Origin: Xanthostigma xanthostigma
Lineage: Eukaryota > Arthropoda > Insecta > Raphidioptera > Raphidiidae
Length of the DNA stretch: 64,000 nucleotides
Direction: 5' to 3'
Assembly: GCA_963575645.1 (NCBI GenBank)
Contig: OY754466.1
Location: 1,838,001-1,902,000, forward strand
This document shows, in pieces, positions 10,701 through 29,054 of this stretch. The notes under the pieces are model-generated. The model saw only the letters and a program-made list of their open reading frames with translations, made no database searches and was not told where the DNA came from. Position 1 is the stretch's first letter. Every line of letters begins with the position of its first letter. The translations under genes and the position numbers were made by a program.

Positions 10701-13323
10701 TATTTTTGTATGTTGTATCATAAAAAAATAGAAATTAAAAATTTTGTCTAAAAAAATAAAAAAAAAATTTAGGGGTGGACTACCCCTAACATTTAGGGGG
10801 ATGAAAAATAGATGTTGGCCGATTCTCATAGATACCGGATAAGCACAAAAAATTTCATCAAAATCGGTCAAGCCGTTTCGAAGGAGTATGGCAACAAAAA
10901 CTGTGACACGAGAATTTTATATATTAGATAGATGATCAACACCTAAGTTCATATTTTATAGGGCTGTTTGAAGATATATGGTTTGGGTTCTTTAACTCAA
11001 CGATATCTATATTTATTTTCGTAGGCTTGATGAAGAACTGATGCTGGTCAATAAACTTTATACTCCACCATGGGTTCGTATTGGACCTTATTTAATTGGA
11101 ATGGCTGCGGGTTTTTATGCCGTCAAACTAAATGGAAAGTTAAATATATCAAAGGTACGTTTAATATTTATTTTCTATGTTGTAATTAATTAACACAGTT
11201 GAAATTCGACAAGAATATTTGAAAAGAAATAATATTTGCAGTTTTAATACTGTCGTGTCCTTTTTGAGACAACATTGATACCTTGCATTGTCGACCACAT
11301 TAAAAAATCAACAGATTTTATTAAATTTTGAATCTTGTTCTGATTATAGACACATTTATTGATTAAACGAAATTCTATAGTGTCTTATCAATTCGATTAT
11401 TAAAATACTATTACCCATAGGGGGAAACATCGAAATGTATTTCGTATTCAAATGTTTTCTTGGGAATTACCGTTCCGCAGGAACCCGAGCTAGTATCAGT
11501 CGGTTTGATGACATCTATAATCTACAATTCAAATAAATAAAATTGTCGACCAATTTTTCTCAGACCAAAAAATAAAAAAATAACAAATCAATACAACATA
11601 AGATGACGTTTCGATCCGGCTTTGGATCTTCTTCAGAAAATTCTAAAAAATATAAAAATTAATTAGTATTAAGTTATTAATTATTATCTAACATCATCAT
11701 TCGTGCAATTAGATAATAATTAATAACTTAATACTAATTAATTTTTATATTTTTTAGAATTTTCTGAAGAAGATCCAAAGCCGGATCGAAACGTCATCTT
11801 ATGTTGTATTGATTTGTTATTATTTTATTTGTTGTCAATATATTGGTCTGAGAAAAATTGGTCGACAATTTTATTTATTTGAAGAGTTCTATTCAGACGT
11901 TAATCAAAGATTTGAATTATAATCTACAATACCAAAGAAACTATTCTGAATGTTCCCTTACGAATGCTTGGCAGTTGATGGTCTTACGATTTTTTTAATG
12001 AACACAGGGTCTTCTCGCCGTCGGTTGGGTAATGGGACCGTTATTGAACTTAGGCATCCTATTCATGTTAACCGATCGACTGCTTTCCGTCGAAGTGACC
12101 GCCATTTATACGGGCCTCAGTAGGACTCTCTGGGCCGTCGGACTTGCATGGCTGATCATTATGTGCACCACAAATCACGCAGGCATAATAAACAAGATTC
12201 TGTCTTTTAAAGGATGGATACCTTTCAGTAGAGTAACATACTGTGCTTATCTGATCAATCCAATTATCATTACATCGTTACAATTGAGCAGCGAACAAAG
12301 TAATCACTTCGAAATCATTCCGCACGTAAGTATCTATCAACGATTTATTGTGAACCCGGCTTTTCTACTTGATCCGTTCATAAGAAAGCTTGTAATTGCT
12401 TAATTTTTGACGAACGCGAATTGGCAAGCTGTGGACCGTCCACGAATTGATAAATAAAATTGACTCAAAATTCAGGGCCGGATTAACACTGTCCGGGCCC
12501 CTAGGCAATGCAATCAGATCTTTTAAAGTTGATGAAAGGATGTGAGTAACTTCCAGATGATCGGCTCCAGGCATCCTGTTACTTCAATGTCTTATGTGAT
12601 ATTGTAACAACATGATTACTTTGATTAGATGCTGCAAGCATCGCTTTACCTGACTCGTTAGCTTTATTGAAATGGTCTTAATAAATAGGTTATAGATAAT
12701 TGATGATCCAGGTTTTTTGATTGGTCAGGAAAGAGAAATGAGACGTGACGTAGTTATTTTAAATTTTATCTTGTTAAATGCAAAAAATTACAATAAACTA
12801 CGAAAGAAAATAATATTGTTGTTGGGAAATTTCATACAAATTTTCAAATGAAATTTTCGTTTAATGAAAAGTTTTTTTCTTGGTGCGTGCACGGGCCCCT
12901 AGGCAGTTGCCTACTCTGCCTAATGATCAATCCGGCACTGCCAAAATTACGCGAAAATCAGCTATTTTATAGGAGTTACTTGCAAAAAATCTACACTACT
13001 GTAATAAAAGACTTTGTTTGTTTGAACGCACTAATCTCTACACATGGAGTTGCCGTTATTATTATTACTTTAAATATATAATTATTTATTCATATTGAGA
13101 CTTCAATATAGTATTGATAATGATTTATGAAAATTTGTTTCAGACATTCAAAACATTCGGAACTTTTTTTGGTTCTTATTTGAGTGCAATTGTGTTCTCT
13201 CTAATTTTCGAAACGCCGATTGTGCTACTTTTAAGAATGGTGTTTACTGGCAAAACGCAAAAAGGTGTGAAAAACCGTAATTGTCAGGAAATAGCAACAA
13301 ATGTTGCAACAATATCCACATAG
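4785..13323 (+). CDS. nrf-6-like: NRF-6-like membrane acyltransferase (nose resistant to fluoxetine family)
   Basis: Eleven exons: 4785-5001, 6127-6362, 6525-6718, 7247-7410, 7671-7998, 8602-8721, 9234-9479, 9865-9960, 11025-11154, 12008-12325, 13144-13323; joined phases are consistent and give 742 aa, typical for the family. A signal peptide (about residues 1-25) precedes the extracellular NRF domain with WALKMLDSSGRPTSG and paired cysteines. The acyltransferase-3 domain follows, with SIHGLRFLGMFWVILSH, FFFMSGFLLTYMFF, RYIRLTPAYIAVLL and WSWYLSADMQFF, then about ten membrane helices. C. elegans NRF-6 and insect relatives are implicated in lipid or drug transport in gut and epidermis; the substrate here is unknown. 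The donor ending exon 3 (GTCAGT at 6719) is weak and was chosen for phase, so that junction is the least certain. Introns carry many insertions, two of them next to splice sites (7192-7229 and 8007-8562). Confidence 0.9.
5249..5808 (+). mobile_element. TIR-type non-autonomous element, copy 1
   Basis: The left end carries TTGGTTGTCTGTAAAGTCGG and TTTTACGTGATAACGT. The right end carries TTATAAGACGTTATCACGTC. The same ends occur at 21258-21940 and, reversed, at 57944-59043. It lies in intron 1 of the NRF-6-like gene. The internal AGCGAGAGCGCGATATAAGC-type block (here on the reverse strand) is shared with the third copy. No transposase seen. Confidence 0.6.
7192..7229 (+). mobile_element. 38-bp terminal-only Penelope-like insertion beside a splice acceptor
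   Basis: The insert is only the family terminus and is flanked by the 13-bp direct repeat TTCTTGTATACTT (7179-7191 and 7230-7242). The right repeat overlaps the pyrimidine tract of the acceptor that opens NRF-6-like exon 4 (AG at 7245-7246), so the event duplicated part of the acceptor region. Confidence 0.8.
8007..8562. mobile_element. hAT-type MITE at a splice donor
   Basis: Inverted ends AGGCCGCTGCACACGAGG and (right, reverse complement) AGGCCACTGCATACTAGG. The flanks GTAAGTTA (7999-8006) and TTACGTTA (8563-8570) match at 6 of 8 positions, as an aged 8-bp hAT target duplication would. The left flank is the splice donor of NRF-6-like exon 5, so the element sits 8 bases into the intron. No transposase. 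Confidence 0.65.
10266..10934. repeat. Dispersed repeat of the CCCGGCGAACTTCGT type
   Basis: It starts with AGCGGACCCGGCGAACTTCG and ends with AAATCGGTCAAGCCGTTTCG, ACACGAGAATTTTATATATT and a TAGA-rich tail. Repeats of this design are common in insect genomes and are usually classed as retroelement tails or Helitron-like. An internal block (GGGGTGGACTACCCCTAACA) occurs twice, near 10503 and 10773. It lies in an NRF-6-like intron. Class assignment is tentative. Confidence 0.5.
11529..11917 (+). mobile_element. Penelope-like non-autonomous inverted copy with 13-bp TSD
   Basis: It is flanked by TATAATCTACAAT (11516-11528 and 11918-11930). Two arms of roughly 165 bp form an inverted repeat, each carrying the GTCGACCAATTTTTCTCAGAC block and a CTGAAGA...GGATCGAAACGTC motif (11764-11795; reverse complement 11605-11636). 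Only the right side has the terminal block ending in AGATTTGAA. No coding sequence. Confidence 0.8.
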
Positions 13324-13532
13324 CTTTATACTAAAATTGGTATATCCTCCTCCCACATCTATCGGGCGTTCTCCGCCCAGGAAGTGACTTAAAAAAAGTT
13401 TACCTTCCGGTACACGATAGAAGCTCGAGACAAATTTTAAATGGAAGTCTTCGACTTCCATTTGACATCCGCACTAGGTCGGAATTTCATTAAAATGTAT
13501 TATATCTACTGAATTATTTCCTCAATATAGGT
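13324..13532. other. 3' flank of the NRF-6-like gene
   Basis: A short spacer between the stop codon and the large duplicated unit. It holds a small inverted repeat (TTTAAATGGAAG/CTTCCATTTGA, about 13436-13465). No clear AATAAA follows the stop codon before the duplicated unit, so the original 3' UTR may have been separated from the gene. Confidence 0.35.
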
Positions 13533-14737
13533 AAAAACAAGATGCTAAAGCATCTTCTCAATATATAGAAATTAGAGACTATAAAATTGTTGTGTATCCA
13601 ATAGCATGGCGATGGTTTTGAAATTGGGTACTCAAATCATAGTTGGTAAAACAATTCAAACGATATGTTTACAGTGTCAGTTTTTTTATTAGTTATATTA
13701 TGTAAAGGGACAGTAGCCCTTGGCAAAATACATCTCAGCATTTTGAAAATGACTAAACGTTTTTTTTCAGTATGCTACCATAAAGAATATAGACTTCTAG
13801 AGGAAAAAGTTTTATTTTTTAATATGAACCAAAGATTTCTTCCATAAATAAAATATCCTCAAATGTTAAATTTCATTTTTTTACTAAAGAATGTTTTATG
13901 TTGTTTCATATTTTTTTATCACTATCTTATTTTTAATGTCAATAGATAATTTTCCATATTTATGTTTGTTTTAATTATATAGACTTTATTGCAGTGTGAT
14001 TGTATGATATTATTCTTACGCATTAGAGATGCGACTCGAGTAGAATTTTGTGACCCGAATCACTCAGGTATTTTATTACGGCACTCGAGTTCACTATTTA
14101 GTCTCGGCAACTCGAGTGAAAGTTATCAGTCGAGTTGAAAATTTCGATTACTTTAGTTAAAGCATTTTTAAATAGGTAGTTTTTTTACAAAGTATGAATA
14201 AAGTCATACCGTACGCGACTTGATGCGATGTTTCATGCTAGTACTCGATTGTATGAAAAGTAACGAGTAAAGTAATTTACCTTTTTTGTCTCTAGTGGTT
14301 TCACGATGAAACCACCTTTTATAAAATTTATTTAATGCGTTGCAGTGACTATATCCAAAACCACCGTAACAGTAGGTAGCTGGAAGCGCCATCTCTTTAT
14401 CCGTAGCTTAAGAGTTAGTTGAAATGAAAGTGTACGATTTAGTTTCGATATAGAAATCTGTACTACTCAGTTTTGTAAATAAAACAGTGAGATTTTGATC
14501 AAATTGTCATTATTATTGATAAATATTAACAATTAGTGGATTATAATGGCTGGTAAGTAAATTTAATGACAATTTATTATTAGATAGTCATGTGTGATTA
14601 TTTTGTTTCATGAATTTGTTTTTATAAAGTGAAGATTTTTGAAATTTGAATGTGTGGTTTCGCGGCAAAACCAGTGGTACTTATAAAGTGTTAAAATTTC
14701 AAGAAAAAAGCTATGGAGCTATCACAAATTAGAAAAT

Positions 14738-15172
14738 ATGAATTCAGACGAGATTGAAATACTTCTTGGAAATATTCTTTCTGACCAAGAGTCAATTGTG
14801 GACACAGTCGATGAAGGTGAAGAAATTTGAATGCCGTTTTTCAAGATATTACCAATGAAATCCAAGTCTTACATGAGCCAGACGATAAAATTGTAGAGCA
14901 TGTGCCAGAAGTAAATGAAAATGTCGAAAATGGGAACGTTACGGATGAATTTAGTAATGAATATGAGCTTTCTCTCGCGGAAATTCGGAGAAATTTACCA
15001 TTTGACGTTGAGAATGTTAGATGGTACACAGAAAATACGAATAACAATAATATAAATTTATTCACTAAACCATCTGGCCCAAAAACATTCCTGTTGTCGC
15101 TAGTAGCCTTTTTGATTTATTTTCATGTTTATTTCCTCAAGAATTAGTGTCACATATTACAGATATTGAATC
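14738..15172 (+). pseudogene. piggyBac-like transposase, N-terminal remnant
   Basis: The reading starts MNSDEIEILLGNILSD, with acidic residues as in piggyBac N-termini. It breaks at a TGA (14828) and resumes one frame over as an acidic stretch leading to NLFTKPSGPKTFLLS. A second shift near 15105 restores SLFDLFSCLFPQELVSHITD, which fits the start of the DDE_Tnp_1_7 domain (family pattern: sGP, then an F.LFFP.EL region). The catalytic Asp residues lie beyond and are absent, because the sequence then enters a tRNA-like palindrome. It is therefore a dead 5' fragment. Identified by pattern only. Confidence 0.6.
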
Positions 15173-15177
15173 CGAGG

Positions 15178-15285
15178 CCATGAGCGGAGGTGGGATTCGA
15201 ACCCATGACAATCTGATCCAGAGGCCAGTATAGGCTAATCTCTGGGTTAGACTGTCGTGGGTTAGAATCTCACATCCGCTCATGG
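15178..15285. repeat. tRNA-like palindrome (two 3' tRNA halves head to head)
   Basis: A 108-bp imperfect inverted repeat begins CCATGAGCGG and ends CCGCTCATGG. The left arm read on the minus strand contains GGGTTCGAATCCC, a perfect B-box/T-arm, followed by an acceptor-like strand. The right arm contains the diverged GGGTTAGAATCTC. No A-box or anticodon arm is evident, so it is not a functional tRNA gene. The same element is at 61569-61676. Confidence 0.6.
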
Positions 15286-16968
15286 ATGTTTTGTGATTTG
15301 TTATTTGTTGTAATAATGACCTAAGCTGTCGACACTTCTATAATAACAATAAATAAAATTTCAATATACTTTTTTGTTTCCCGGTGGTTACATGTAAAAA
15401 CCAGTTTTTTTTTCAAATATTCTGTTTATGAAATTTTATAAAATCAGTTAAATATGTTAATTTTATGTATTTTTGGTACGATAATCTAAATAAAGGTTTA
15501 TATTATTAAATAAATCTAATTTGGGCCTGAAAGGGTTACACAATGAAACGAAGAATGAAAATTTGTCTTTGGAATTGAATTTAAACAAAAAATGCGTAAC
15601 AATTTCCGTTCTGTTCGGCCTTTGTTTTGAAGACACCAACGCATAAAGTTTTCTAAACTTATTCAGTTTTTGATAAATTCAGAACATTCATGCCTCAATA
15701 CCTCCAAACCGAGCCGATCAGAATGGGAGCTGCTTTGCATTTTTTGTTTAAAATTCAATTCCAAACAAATTTTTGTTTTTTAATGTAACTTTGCATTGGA
15801 GCATAGGTTGCTATGAATTAAAAAAAAATGCACCGTTTTATAGAAAGTGATAATTCAATGCAGCATTTTAATCGATAATATCGAGCTACGATAGACACAA
15901 GTATCACACGAATGTCTGTCGTATGTCGGTATTATCGGTTAAAATTCTACATTGAATTAAATTATACAATTTTTCAAAAAAATATTCAAACACAATGTAC
16001 GAAGTAAATAACACATAGGTAATCTATGAGGTACATGTACTAACCAGCTATTACCTAGACAATATATGTATATAATACAATAATTTCCAAACAAATTTTT
16101 ATTTTTTATCTGTATGTAACTTTGCATTGGAGCATAGTTGCAATGAATTAAAAAAAAAACGTTGTTTAGAAAGTGAGAATTCAATGCAACATTTTAACCG
16201 ATAATACAGAGCTACGATAGATATTTCAATGCAGCATTTTAACCGATAATACAGAGCTACGATAGACACGAGTATCATGCTATGAACGTCGACCCGAACG
16301 TTCGATCGAATGTTGGACAGAACGTTTGAGTCAACTGAGTTTGACAGTTGGTGTGTCAAAGTACTTGCTACACGGAGTGCCAAATATTTGAAATCTTGAA
16401 TTGAGAAAAGTTGGTACAAACGTTTGTCAACAAATACAAAAATGTAACTTCAATATAATTTAAGATAAATAATACAAAATACAATCAAGAAAATATTAAA
16501 TTAACTTGTAATTATTATAATTATAGTACTTTAATAAAATATAACGCAAAAAGTAATGGATTTTGTACGGGAAGCTAGTTTCTAAATATAAAATGATATT
16601 GTAATAAACATATCTGTTAAAAACACAAATTAGAACAAATAATCTTTATAAAGTATAAACACTCACACAGTATTTAACAATACACTACGAATTGACATAA
16701 TATTCGATCGTAGACGTACTTAAAAGCATAAAAAGCATAATAATGCTTTCTTTCGAACGTTGGAGGCATCCTTTGACAGTATGTTTAAAAGCCAAATCGT
16801 TAAAAATAGCAGTCAGAGTAAATTGTTTTATTATTGATATAATATGGTTTCCAAAATATGATGTAATTGTCTTCGGAGTATATAGGGAAACCATTTCTTC
16901 GAATTGTCTCCAGTAATCAAAGAATTATTCACATATTTATAATTCACTTTGGAAATATTCATCACCCT

Positions 16969-17230
16969 TCAGAAGAGGTTTCGTAGGCTCCTTGACAGCT
17001 TCGTATACTGAAATAAAATGAAAAAATTTCCTTCAAAATATTTTTATAGGTTAGCTTATAGGTTCAGTACATTTAGTTCACATAAAACTTACTTCATTAA
17101 CTTTCGCTTTCGTTTTCACTATAGTATTTGTTTTCTTGCGTGTTGCTGGCATTTTATTAAAAATTTTCAATAACTGAGCACATTTCGCCTGAGTATACCT
17201 ATCTGTCAAATAAATGCTCGAATCATCCAT
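16969..17230 (-). CDS. Possible small spliced gene inside the duplicated unit
   Basis: Minus-strand exon 17093-17230 opens with ATG and codes 46 residues (MDDSSIYLTDRYTQ start; basic MPATRKKTN segment) up to a consensus GTAAGT donor. A TTTATTTCAG acceptor follows an 85-base intron, and the next exon from 17007 reaches a stop at 16969 in phase 0, giving 58 aa. A different phase would give a longer tail (YEAVKEPTKPLLKGDEYFQ). I do not recognise the protein. The splice sites are good but the coding evidence is short. An identical copy lies at 63360-63621. Confidence 0.3.
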
Positions 17231-17372
17231 AATCATGAATAAACATGAAGTTATTCGTGTAGTGCCACCACCACTGAATTATAACTACCAGTGGCCACCA
17301 CTCACCACCACATAAAGATTTGAAGTTGGTGTAAATACTAGTGGTTTAACATTCTAAGGTTTTTAAGAATAA

Positions 17373-17590
17373 CCTACAATTATTATAATATCAATTTGAT
17401 TATATTAATTTCTCACTTTGACATTTTGTAAGTACTTTAAGTCAATAATTGTTCTTTATTCATTGTCTATTTAAAATAAAGTAAAACCTACAATTATTAT
17501 AATATCAATTTGATTATATTAATTTCTCACTTTGACATTTTGTAAGTACTTTAATCTTTATTCATTGTCTATTTAAAATAAAGTAAAACC
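17373..17590. repeat. Direct tandem duplication of about 110 bp
   Basis: The block starting CCTACAATTATTATAATATC and ending TTTAAAATAAAGTAAAA occurs twice in a row; the second copy lacks about a dozen bases (GTCAATAATTGTT region). It occurs again in the right-hand duplicated unit. Confidence 0.75.
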
Positions 17591-17811
17591 TCGCTTATTC
17601 GGACTAACGGAGACCATATATAATAATATCCCTACCATATATCTATGATTCAGACAATCGAAAATCCGGGTAATAAGCAAAAGAAAATCTTTAACTAAGC
17701 AAACTTACCGTTTGAACATAAACATTAAATTACCAAAAATGTCTACAAATCTGATTCTGATTATCCGGACATTCGTATCATCTACAACTGGATAAACGAG
17801 ACTTGACTTTA
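17578..17811. mobile_element. pogo-like MITE
   Basis: The ends TAAAGTAAAACCTCGCTTAT and (right, reverse complement) TAAAGTCAAGTCTCGTTTAT match at most positions. Such 'CTCG(C/T)TTAT(T/C)C' ends are typical of pogo/Tigger-type elements. No coding sequence. Its left part is the last thing visible in the right-hand duplicated unit. Confidence 0.45.
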
Positions 17812-18585
17812 CTTAAATGAATCTGTTATCTGAGCTCAGAAGTTCACCCCTCGGGAAAAACAGTTGACAATAGTTTAAAATATAGAATTATTCAAAATTA
17901 TGCAAAAAAAGTATTTTTAAAGTATTTACAACACTGAAAATTATGTTATTTACAGACAAAAATCGAATTCTTAAAGTTTAGAACAAATTTGGTGATAATT
18001 GGAAAGTTATTAAAAAAGATATGGCAATAATCCAAAAAATTATTTTCAGGCAAGCCAGCAGAAATTAATTTATTACAGTCAGACGCAGACAGATAACAAT
18101 ACATTTTTTATGCCAGTCGGAAAGATAATGAACCGATGCACAAATCTCCTTCGATAACTTTTTTTTGTAGCTCGCAACGCATAGAAGTTATGGACGTTTG
18201 TTTGACGTTTTATGGCCAAAAGGGCACTATTTTTTTAGTTACATAAATGAAAATGAATACAGACCCTGACCAAATGGAAACACACACGTGTTTAAAATTT
18301 TATCGAAAACAAATTTCATTTACTCGAGATATGGTACGACAAAGATTTTTACACATACGGGATTTTTGGACCGAATTTAAATATACATCGAATGCTTCGA
18401 TGTATAATAATGAAATATTTACTATGTATACTAATTGTAACATAATCAATAAATGTTTCATCGAAAATAAAGAATAATATCGTACCAGAATATTCCAATT
18501 TCATCTCTCGATCCTTTTGAATTATCAAAAACGCACAGCACTAAAAAAAATTTGAAAAGAAGTTGACCCTGCAGGCCATCCCTGT
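17812..18585. other. Non-coding stretch, nothing recognised
   Basis: AT-rich sequence. A 76-codon open frame at 18247-18477 has no family resemblance and no splice or promoter context, so I do not call it a gene. Confidence 0.35.
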
Positions 18586-19307
18586 AACTTCCCGCTATTT
18601 TCGAGTTCAAAACGCTCAAAAAAATATAAAATATAGCAAGAAGTTTATTTTTTAGCTCTTCGAGCTCAAAAAAAAAAAAACATTTTGTTACGAAATTTTC
18701 GTTCACGATATCTCATAAACAAATGAGCCGATTTTGATGCGGTTTGCGGCGATCGATGCAGTTTTTTTAACCTTAGAAAGTAAATTATTACAAAAAAATC
18801 GATTTGATAAGTATTTTACGAGTAATTATAAAAAATTACTATTTTCCTAATTTTTCGTTCACGTTATCTCATGAACAAATGAACCAATTTTGATATGGTT
18901 TGCGGCGATCGACGCAGTTTTTTTAGCCTAAGAAAGTAATTTATTACAAAAAAATCGATTTGATAACAATTTTAAGAGTCATTTTAAAAAAACACTTTTT
19001 TACGATTTTTTCGTTCACGGTATCTCGTGAACAAATGAACCGATTTTGATGCGGTTTGCGTAAATCGACGCAGTTTGTTAAGGAGAAGAGCTGATTAGAT
19101 TTTGGAATTAATCGGTTTAGTAGTTTAGAAAATATTTTACAAAAACAAATTTTTAAGAATTTTTTGAAACTTGTTTTTTTAAGATTTCTCAAAATTTTTT
19201 GGGCCGAATCATTTAAAATTTTCAGGAAGTCTAAGTTCAGCAAGATCACGTCAGATGCCGCAAACCGCGTCTCAGTCGGATACTCCGTTCAAAAGATATA
19301 AAAGGTT

Positions 19308-19343
<36 letters not shown>

Positions 19344-19506
19344 CGCATACAGCCCTACGGACATCATCGCCAAAATAGTTTCAATAGCTTCCTAGGGCAT
19401 CAAAACGTCGAGATCTGGCGAAAACTCGATTTTCGAAAATCGGGGTGAAACCAATAACTTCCCGATTTTTGAAAAAAAAAAATTTTTTTTTATAGCGGGA
19501 AGTTAA
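18586..19506. mobile_element. TIR-bounded element with a 156-bp tandem array
   Basis: The ends are AACTTCCCGCTAT and its reverse complement ATAGCGGGAAGTT. Inside, a unit beginning GTTCACGATATCTCATAAAC recurs at 18701, 18857 and 19013, an exact period of 156. Each unit carries CGATTTTGATGCGGTTTGCG or a close variant. A CATA/CA microsatellite (about 19311-19346) follows. No transposase visible. It lies upstream of the first GST gene. Confidence 0.65.
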
Positions 19507-19729
19507 AAAGTTAATTTAATATTCACAACTGTCAAAAGATTTTTTTTTATTATTGAATCGAATAATTGAATTAAGTGTCATCTATTTTCGATTGTTGAAA
19601 GTACTCATGAGTCGTTGAATGATTGTGAACTGTGGATAGCCTTGGTTTTGTTGTGAAGTGTTTAGAGGTGGTCTAATCAGTTTCGCTTTTGACACTTACA
19701 AAGCAACATTGAGCAGTGATACATTTGTG

Positions 19730-23161
<3,432 letters not shown>

Positions 23162-23719
23162 ATATTGTTTATTTTTCATTTAATCCTTTATTATTACAAG
23201 CGAATATGTTTATGAGAATATTTTGTTACTGCAAATCATTTTAATTGTACCGAATCAAGTGCCACTATATAAAATACTTTTTATTGTAATATTTGAAAAT
23301 AAATGTTTGTAATTGTACACTTGTTTCAATTAAAGTTTACTATTTTATTTTTAGCATTCTGTTTAAAGGCCTAATAGATTCAGTGTACTTTTTCTCTAAG
23401 ACACGTCAATAGCAAGCATACCTGAGATATTTATATATTTCCCTAAATATCGTAAATCTTTTCATGTGTTTTGCAAATCTGCAACTTTTTAAGACACTAA
23501 GCGATTTTTGGTCTGTTTTACAGAACGAATAAATTAAATTACGCCATTCAAAAATACTTTAGAAAGTAATGCTCAATAATCCAAAATTTAATTGTTGAAC
23601 AATCAATTGCAGTGTCATCTATTGTTAAAAGTACTCATGAGCCCCCCCCCCGCCATTCTTACAACGTGTGAAGGTCATTTAGTAGCGTCTTTTGTGTGTA
23701 ATAATCATTCTCTGGTAAT

Positions 23720-27381
<3,662 letters not shown>

Positions 27382-27505
27382 TTTTGCTCATTTTTTATTG
27401 AATACGAATAATTATATGTGAATACCTATTTCGTTACTGTGCCACAATAATGTCGTACAAGAAATAAAATATTTTTTTATATTGTAATAACTATGTGAAA
27501 ATAAA

Positions 27506-29054
27506 TTATCTGTACTTTTTTACACCTGTGTTAATTATATCAATTGATGTTTACCGTATAGTTCGTAGACATTATCCTAGTGTCCTAGAAACGCTTTTTC
27601 TTCATCGGCAGCAAGGCACAAAGCACCAGTATCTTTATTGACACTTAAAACCACTGCACAAAACACCCACTGTAAATTACTAATTTGCTTGAAACACAAG
27701 GGATTATTAACCTAAGAAAATAACCACTGGGTTCGTTGACATTATCGTAGAGCCCTTGAAGAGGTTTTTCAATTTTCTTCATCAACCGAAATGCACAAAA
27801 CGCCGGCATTGCCATTACTTTCTGTTCTCTAATTTCTTTTTTTGACATTGCAACAAACACTACACAAAACACCCACTGAAATACTGATTTGTTTGAAATA
27901 TAACGGACTGTGTATCTAAAAAAATAACCACTAGGTGTCACATCAGTGTTTTACGCTATGGATGACAGCGATGACATAACCACAACATTTTGATTTTGTT
28001 GCATATTCCTGTGCTGAAAAGAGACACACTTATTTACTTTTGAATGAAGTTTTATGCTTCTTTGTCTAGAATTGACATTTAACAATACAATGATAAGAGG
28101 CAAGTTGTATGTTTGTATTTTGGCTTATCATCGTTTTGAGTAATTTAATTAAGATAACCAAAAAGTCAAATTGTTTCAGGTTAGGTACTCACGTCGAAGA
28201 GTTCGTAAGGTATTTTCATACGTGATTTTTAATTATATTAATTTATGTGCAAGTTCGGCTGTTAGTGATGTGTTTCTTTTATTAATTTAGGACGTTTTGA
28301 CGGTAATTAAGCTGTACTTAGGTACATTTATATTATTTTTTTTCAGCGTCATTTATCATGAAAGACATTTTTTTAAATTTTGTAAACACATTTAACTGAT
28401 TAATAGTTCTCTTATTTAATTTGATATACAGTACTCCAAAATTTGCGTATATATATACATTCATGAAAACTTTCGACTTGAAAGAATGAAGCAACAAAAT
28501 CCAATTCAAATTTTTAGCAGGATTTCAAATTTCCTTCACCTTTGTGATGTTGACTTTAGATACATATGTATATGTACCATTGATAACTGTACGTTTACCG
28601 GCAGATAACATTTATACTGCGAGTATTTTTTAAACATTGTTATGCCCTAAGTTATCGAGCGTGTACAATTGACAATAATACATTCATAAAACATTAATCA
28701 TAGTCAATAGTTCATAATAGTGATTGGGGGCCAGCAATGCTTTTAATTTGTTGTGCACTGTTTTCCATATAGATATTTAAAAGTTGTACGTAAGTCAAAT
28801 TTGCAGATTCGATGATTAATTGCTTCTAGGAAGACTTCATCCACAGATGGAATTGTTTAAAATGAAATTGTTCATTAGTTAACTGCTTGTATTCCTTGGA
28901 ATTTTTCTAAAACCTCATGTTCTTCTGTGTTTTAATTAAGCATTAAAAGGCGCGCTATCTTTTGTTTGCTAAAAAAATTTAAAAAAACAGTTGAATACGT
29001 TCTTACCGGTTCACTTTTGTTTCAGAATAAAATTTCTTTATTAACTGCTTTAAA
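27506..29054. other. Intergenic region with a diverged tandem duplication
   Basis: No gene recognised. About 27545-27730 and 27735-27930 are two diverged direct copies of a block of about 190 bp (shared ACAAAACACCCACTG and AAAATAACCACT motifs). The minus-strand open frame over it (98 codons) only mirrors the repeat. 28000-29054 is AT-rich and shows nothing further except the upstream flank of the ABCB6-like gene. Confidence 0.4.

Larger units (their letters stand above)
13533..17609. repeat. Large duplicated unit, left copy (at least 4,077 bp)
   Basis: The sequence matches 59924-64000 at a constant offset of 46,391 bases with no indel that I could find; every open frame inside has the same translation in both copies. 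The left boundary is sharp: identity begins at AAAAACAAGATGCT, and the flanks differ. The right limit is unknown because the second copy runs off the window. The unit includes a broken piggyBac transposase start, a tRNA-like palindrome, two diverged internal repeats (about 15760-15905 and 16085-16225) and a small spliced candidate gene on the minus strand. It may be a young transposed block, a segmental duplication or an assembly artefact. Confidence 0.85.

Noticed and set aside
18247..18477. 76-codon ORF upstream of the TIR element
   Set aside because: No domain, signal peptide, promoter or splice signal supports it; AT-rich DNA yields such frames by chance.
18701..19168. A CRISPR-like array
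   Set aside because: The 156-bp units are contiguous tandem repeats without spacers, within a TIR element, in insect DNA.
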